Shown here: positions 60,126 to 64,000 of the stretch, in pieces
How the letters are laid out: every line of letters starts with the position of its first letter
Position numbering within the stretch: position 1 is the stretch's first letter
Source of the DNA: CALKZN01 sp050633585
Lineage (GTDB): Bacteria > Pseudomonadota > Gammaproteobacteria > Arenicellales > Arenicellaceae
Direction: 5' to 3'
DNA: 64,000 nucleotides
NCBI GenBank assembly: GCA_050633585.1
Contig: JBOEGT010000057.1
Location: forward strand, 12,854 to 76,853
Made by a program: the position numbers and the translations under genes
Notes under the pieces: generated by a model
The model's input: only the letters and a program-made list of their open reading frames with translations
Told to the model about the DNA's origin: nothing
Database searches by the model: none

Positions 60126-60587
60126 TTACACTTTCGCTCTGACAGCGCTACCATAAACATATACTTCTACAGAACCAATGCGGTTACCTGCTCCCTTAGA
60201 AATTGAAGCCGTTTCAAACTTCACATTAAAAATCATATTAGACCCTTGGCGACGTGCTTGAGTCTTCATGCGCAACACTGCTTCACGTCTAGCACGGTCA
60301 AGCAAACTTTCGTAAGACCTGAGCCTACCACCAAACAACTTGCGTAAACCAGCGACAAACCGCTTGAAATAATCAACAGAAACAACCACATGTCCTTGCA
60401 CAAGTTCACCTCCGATGATTTCGGTCGTTGCGTGCAACTCTGCAGGGACTGTTTTCGTATCAAATAACAAAATATTCTTTAGTTTTTTCTCTCTCTTCAA
60501 AATTGATTTATAGTGCGTTTTCTCCCTATAGGTACCTACCAAATACCCCACACAAAGTAGAATCATGAGAATAATTAAATCAATCAT
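60126..60587 (-). CDS. YbjQ-family protein with membrane anchor
   Basis: 153-aa protein with an N-terminal hydrophobic helix (about 3-20) followed by a YbjQ/UPF0145 domain: VVVSVDYFKRFVAGLRKLFGGRLRSYESLL, in part, and RREAVLRMKTQARRQGSNMIFNVKFETASIS pattern. YbjQ proteins are small oligomers of unknown role. It is a paralogue of the next upstream gene and 15 bp from the protease gene. Confidence 0.85.
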   Translation of the reverse strand: MIDLIILMILLCVGYLVGTYREKTHYKSILKREKKLKNILLFDTKTVPAELHATTEIIGGELVQGHVVVSVDYFKRFVAGLRKLFGGRLRSYESLLDRARREAVLRMKTQARRQGSNMIFNVKFETASISKGAGNRIGSVEVYVYGSAVRAKV

Positions 60588-60620
60588 AATACCTCCCTAA
60601 CTTAACAACTATTTTTTTAA

Positions 60621-60944
60621 CTATGAACGCTCTTCTAAAACGACAGCTGTGCCATAAGCGAATAATTCAGCAGCTCCTTGCGCCACAGAAGACGTAGCAA
60701 AACGAATATTCAGAACAGCGTTCGCACCTACGCTCTCAGCTTGTGCCACCATCCTTTGAGTCGCTTCATCACGAGCCTCCTGCATCAAATCGGTATACGC
60801 TTTAAGCTCTCCTCCGAGCACATTTTTTAAACTAGATAAGATATCTTTGCCAACATGCTTAGCTCGCACAGTACTGCCTTGAACCAGGCCTAGGTGTTTG
60901 ACAACGCGCTTATTCGGTAAGACTTCCAAGTTTGATAACAACAT
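60621..60944 (-). CDS. YbjQ-family (UPF0145) protein
   Basis: 107-aa cytoplasmic YbjQ protein. Family segments are VVKHLGLVQGSTVRAKHVGKD, NVLGGELKAYTDLMQEARDEA and GANAVLNIRFATSSVAQG-like. Function is unknown in the family. Tandem with a membrane-anchored paralogue and an M48 protease, probably one transcript. Confidence 0.9.
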   Translation of the reverse strand: MLLSNLEVLPNKRVVKHLGLVQGSTVRAKHVGKDILSSLKNVLGGELKAYTDLMQEARDEATQRMVAQAESVGANAVLNIRFATSSVAQGAAELFAYGTAVVLEERS

Positions 60945-61280
60945 AACGACTCCAATACATTTAATAGGCTTTCACTTTAACGTAAAAAACGCTCAATTTA
61001 AAAAACATTGAATTAAACAACATTAACAAATTGTTTTGTTGACTCAGTACATGTCATAGCGCAAACTCACTGTATGAACATTCTAACCACAACTCAAAAC
61101 AGCCCAGCCTTGCTGGAACAACATATTGTGCGCCTTCCTCGCATTATGTCATCCTGTGGATTGAATATTTTTTGACCTCGCGTTAAGCATAAAAACATTC
61201 AAAGCCGCAGCCATCACACTGCGGCTTTTTTTATGCCCAAGATTTAACACTTGCTCTCTAAATAAAACTCTGAAAAAACT
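60945..61280. other. Intergenic region with a terminator and a tiny ORF
   Basis: 336 bp between divergent genes. It holds a 33-codon plus-strand ORF (61074-61175, ending CGLNIF) without a strong ribosome binding site, and a strong plus-strand terminator at 61201-61232. The terminator has no annotated gene upstream, so a small RNA or leader may be encoded here. Confidence 0.5.
61201..61232 (+). terminator. Orphan terminator before eamA
   Basis: AAAGCCGCAG (61201-61210) pairs perfectly with CTGCGGCTTT (61219-61228), followed by a T-run. No supported gene lies upstream on this strand; the next gene starts 49 bp later. Confidence 0.85.
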
Positions 61281-62177
61281 ATGTCACTAACCTTCGCCTA
61301 TTTAAGCATCATTATCATTTGGTCAACTACACCGCTAACCGTGCAGTGGAGTGCTGGAGACAATCCTTTCTTCGGTGTTGCTGCGAGAATGTTACTAGGC
61401 TTTATGGCTTGTTGGATAATCATTCTTGCCAAAGGCATCACAATTCCCTTTTCAAGCAAAACTCTACCCGTGTATTTAGTGACGGGAATATCCCTCTTTT
61501 TAGCCATGAGTTTTGTGTATTGGTCTTCTCAATTCATTCCGTCAGGATGGATTTCAGTGCTCTTTGGTTTATCTCCAGTTTTTACCGCTATTTTCTCACA
61601 CCTCTTCATTGGAGAAAGAAACTTCTCCACACAAAAGGTCATAGGTTTGCTGCTAGGTTTTATTGGCTTATTGTTTGTGTTCTCTTCGAGCGTCGAACTG
61701 AGCTACCAATCCTTTTGGGGCATTATTGCTTGCTTAATAGCCGTTATTATATCTGGAGGAAGCTCAGTATGGATCAAACAACTGAACCAAACCGTTGAGT
61801 TAACAGGAATGCAAACGAATATAGGCGGCTTAACCATCGCAGTGCCGTTCTTCATATTGACTTGGCTAATCGCCTCTAATGCAGTCATACCTAATTTAAG
61901 CATTCAAGCATCGATCAGTATCATTTACCTTGGGCTTATCGGCACGACACTTGGCTTTTCTTTATATTATTTTCTACTAAAAAACATGGAAGCCACTCGA
62001 GTATCATTAATCACGCTAATCACACCTGTCACAGCACTGATACTAGGTAGCTGGTTAAACAATGAACCTATTATTACAAAAGTATGGATTGGTACCGCAT
62101 TTATTTGCGGGGGATTAATTTGCTTTGAGTTTAGAATAAAAGCATTTCATTCAAAAACAAAAATGCCGGCAGAATAA
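61281..62177 (+). CDS. EamA/DMT-family permease
   Basis: 298-aa membrane protein with about ten hydrophobic helices in two EamA repeats (about 1-130 and 145-285), typical of drug/metabolite exporters. Repeat ends show GLLLGFIGLLFVFSSS and a matching second half. The substrate cannot be told. It starts at the ATG at 61281. A short inverted repeat at 62164-62187 overlaps its end. Confidence 0.88.
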   Translation: MSLTFAYLSIIIIWSTTPLTVQWSAGDNPFFGVAARMLLGFMACWIIILAKGITIPFSSKTLPVYLVTGISLFLAMSFVYWSSQFIPSGWISVLFGLSPVFTAIFSHLFIGERNFSTQKVIGLLLGFIGLLFVFSSSVELSYQSFWGIIACLIAVIISGGSSVWIKQLNQTVELTGMQTNIGGLTIAVPFFILTWLIASNAVIPNLSIQASISIIYLGLIGTTLGFSLYYFLLKNMEATRVSLITLITPVTALILGSWLNNEPIITKVWIGTAFICGGLICFEFRIKAFHSKTKMPAE

Positions 62178-62187
62178 TCTACCGGCA
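62164..62187 (+). terminator. Weak hairpin overlapping the eamA stop
   Basis: TGCCGG (62164-62169) can pair with CCGGCA (62182-62187), with the stop codon in the loop; only a weak A/T tail follows. Confidence 0.35.
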
Positions 62188-62577
62188 AATTTAAACCACC
62201 TAAGCTTAAACACCTAAGTGCGATGGAGTTTATTGATTTAACCACTATGCTAGCGCACCTCCATAAGCTACCAATACGCTGACAATAAAACGTTGAAAAA
62301 CCAATCCTTTAACAATCCGAGCAGTTTTAACACATCCTGCCGCCAACACGAAGAGTGCTGAACCATTTTTAACCAGAAATAACATCCACACACTGAAAGT
62401 AAAAAATATAATCAGCAAGCAAGGTCAACAATTCTTTTTTTCGGACTCAATAAAAAACAATAGCCTTATTTTTATAACACTTGATATTACTTTTTTTCAC
62501 AAGATCATAGTTTTTATCAAGAGCCACTGAAACCAAGCTCGTATAATGATTTAAAAATAACTCCTTAGGATAGAACA
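62178..62577. other. Intergenic region before the DUF3461 gene
   Basis: 400 bp with no supported gene on either strand. It should hold the DUF3461 promoter. I see no strong repeat, hairpin or RNA-like structure beyond the weak hairpin at its start. Confidence 0.5.
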
Positions 62578-62958
62578 ATGAGCAACTATGAAACATTAAG
62601 CAATATGGGTATCGTCAGGTTTGATGAAATCAGAGACTACTCTCTTTTTACCGAAAGAGATCTTGATGTCCTAAAGATTTATTACCAACGCAAAGAAGGA
62701 TCACTATTACCTCGCCGCAAAGTATTCAAATTTCCAAAAAATACAAAAGCATTTAAAGAATCAAGCACAGGAAGTACCCACGAACTAAGACAGCTCTCAC
62801 CCACTATTCGCCATGCGGTAGAAGAGCTCGATGAATTATTAGGTGGCAAAAAAGAGAAAACGAACAATAAGGAGATGATCGAAAGGCGATTAAACCAGCT
62901 TGAAGCTGAAGTGAAATCTAACGTTGCTGAAATTCATGCATTACTAGAACGATTATAA
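62578..62958 (+). CDS. DUF3461 family protein
   Basis: 126-aa cytoplasmic protein of the DUF3461 family found in gammaproteobacteria. The N-terminal NYETLSNMGIVRFDEI pattern, DVLKIYYQRKEGSLLPRR-type segment and LSPTIRHAVEELDELL match the family. The C-terminal 40 residues form a charged coiled coil (ERRLNQLEAEV...), longer than in many relatives. Role unknown. A ribosome binding site (AGGA) precedes the ATG. Confidence 0.82.
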   Translation: MSNYETLSNMGIVRFDEIRDYSLFTERDLDVLKIYYQRKEGSLLPRRKVFKFPKNTKAFKESSTGSTHELRQLSPTIRHAVEELDELLGGKKEKTNNKEMIERRLNQLEAEVKSNVAEIHALLERL

Positions 62959-62987
62959 ATATCATCTAACATCAACACGTGCTTGAC

Positions 62988-64000
62988 CTATATTTTCACC
63001 CGCTTCATGTAGGTCAAGCAACGCCACAACCATTCCAACGGGCCATATCTAAACCTTGACAGCCACAAAGACGACACACAAAGCTGAAAACCCCACACTA
63101 ACAATACTACACCCAACAACTCTAAGCGATTCAATTGTGCATAGAGCCCAAAACCAACTCCGGTAAATACGAGCAAACCAATCAATGACTGCATAATATA
63201 ATTGCTCAACGCCATTCTTCCTACTGCTTGCAACCCTTGCCCCATTATCGAAAATTTAAACCATTCATGCCTCGAAGCCTTCATAAGCAAGGCAACATAT
63301 CCACACACCATTAGAGGAGTCGCCACATGATTCAAAACTCGACCGCCTATGGCCGAATACAAGGAAGACCAAGCGTGATAAAAATTCAAAGCCAGCCCCA
63401 AACAGGCAATCAACAAACCTAAGCCAAAACCAATGGCAACCATTTTTGAATATATGGCATCTGCATTGGCAGCAAATTTAGTTCGGCAAAAACCAGACAT
63501 CACACCCCAACGATAACTTGCCATTCCGATCAACATCAGGCCAAACGATCGTGAAAAACCTTCGATGTAAATACTAATCCAATACCACTCTAAAATAGCA
63601 TTAGCCTCATCAATACTATCCGCTTGAAGGTTAAACCATACAATGTCTTGATAACTTGCAGTTCTAAAAAACTGAATATCATCAATGATCCACTCTGGCC
63701 GAGAATTCCACACCTCATCCAGCATCAACAACTGCTCAGCTGAAAAGTCTTTCAACGAGAGTTGCATAAGTACCTGCATGACTATCGGAATACAATAAAT
63801 GCTGACGCCTAACCAAAACTTCCAGCCAGCACTGAGTCGCGCAAACAACACCAACACTATGGCACACAGGCCATAAATCAATAAAATATCACCTATAAAA
63901 AGCAATATTCCATGCAATAAACCCAACACAATTAACCAAATATTTCGAATAAAATAAAACTTCAGTCCTTTTTGTTTTTCTCGTAAATTATTCAACAACA
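62988..64000 (-). CDS. DUF418-type membrane protein (YeiB-like), 5' end cut by window
   Basis: At least 336 residues, several hydrophobic helices, and a DUF418-like C-terminal region: GVMSGFCRTKF, GQGLQAVGRMALSNYIMQSLIG, and the closing FRYGPLEWLWRCLTYMK segment. YeiB-like proteins are about 400 aa and begin with an RIxxxDxLRG segment that is missing here; the frame stays open to the window edge, so the start lies beyond it. Function is unknown. Confidence 0.82.
   Translation of the reverse strand, partial: LLNNLREKQKGLKFYFIRNIWLIVLGLLHGILLFIGDILLIYGLCAIVLVLFARLSAGWKFWLGVSIYCIPIVMQVLMQLSLKDFSAEQLLMLDEVWNSRPEWIIDDIQFFRTASYQDIVWFNLQADSIDEANAILEWYWISIYIEGFSRSFGLMLIGMASYRWGVMSGFCRTKFAANADAIYSKMVAIGFGLGLLIACLGLALNFYHAWSSLYSAIGGRVLNHVATPLMVCGYVALLMKASRHEWFKFSIMGQGLQAVGRMALSNYIMQSLIGLLVFTGVGFGLYAQLNRLELLGVVLLVWGFQLCVSSLWLSRFRYGPLEWLWRCLTYMKRVKI

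Overview
The window looks like a moderately AT-rich chromosome segment of a gammaproteobacterium, probably marine. The clues are the rpmB-rpmG/radC/coaBC/dut neighbourhood, an AlgC-type phosphohexomutase, a ParC with a wild-type QRDR, and many TRAP/ABC/Na+-coupled uptake proteins. I cannot name a genus from the sequence alone. No rRNA, tRNA, CRISPR array, integrase or transposase was seen.

Positions 1 to about 12448 are an accessory island that reads visibly more AT-rich than the rest. It holds two different TraD/HerA-like P-loop ATPases and a cytosolic histidine kinase/response regulator pair with two small coupled genes. On the minus strand an apparent operon runs: accessory CsrA, a 123-aa unknown, a large HerA/TraD-like ATPase with a C-terminal PD-(D/E)XK-like domain, a KAP-family NTPase, and a tiny RMF/CrpP-like protein. 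A HEPN-motif protein, a membrane protein and a double-HTH regulator lie beside it. The island's right edge abuts a truncated ComEA-like signal-peptide ORF, as if the element had inserted into a competence gene. The left edge is outside the window.

From 12.9 to 16.1 kb there are three tandem TRAP substrate-binding proteins without any DctQ/DctM permease. From 16.2 to 34.6 kb the content is mostly housekeeping: parvulin, HNH nuclease, rpmG/rpmB, radC, coaBC, dut, gltA, sucA-sucB-lpdA, a Na+-dependent amino-acid transporter with a striking ATAACAACAA-repeat leader, a phosphohexomutase, a ClC channel and an outer-membrane-like protein.

From 34.6 to 45.8 kb come transaldolase and parC, then a three-gene signalling unit (membrane CheA-like kinase, CheY-like regulator, CheX-like phosphatase). 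After these come a UmuD/LexA-like S24 protein with a basic N-terminus, an M48 protease with a TerB-like tail, a lipoprotein GDSL hydrolase and a YciA-type thioesterase.

From 45.8 to 54.3 kb, a minus-strand cluster appears devoted to acidic amino acids: Asp/Glu racemase, ABC substrate-binding protein, two permeases, ATPase, a TRAP-type binding protein, a second ABC binding protein, and aspartate ammonia-lyase. A divergent LysR regulator has two near-identical palindromes in its promoter region.

From 54.3 to 64 kb lie smaller membrane, secreted and conserved-hypothetical genes: a DUF302 protein, a diguanylate cyclase, a PQQ-type sugar dehydrogenase, an M48 protease with two YbjQ proteins, an EamA permease, a DUF3461 protein, and a DUF418 protein cut by the window end.
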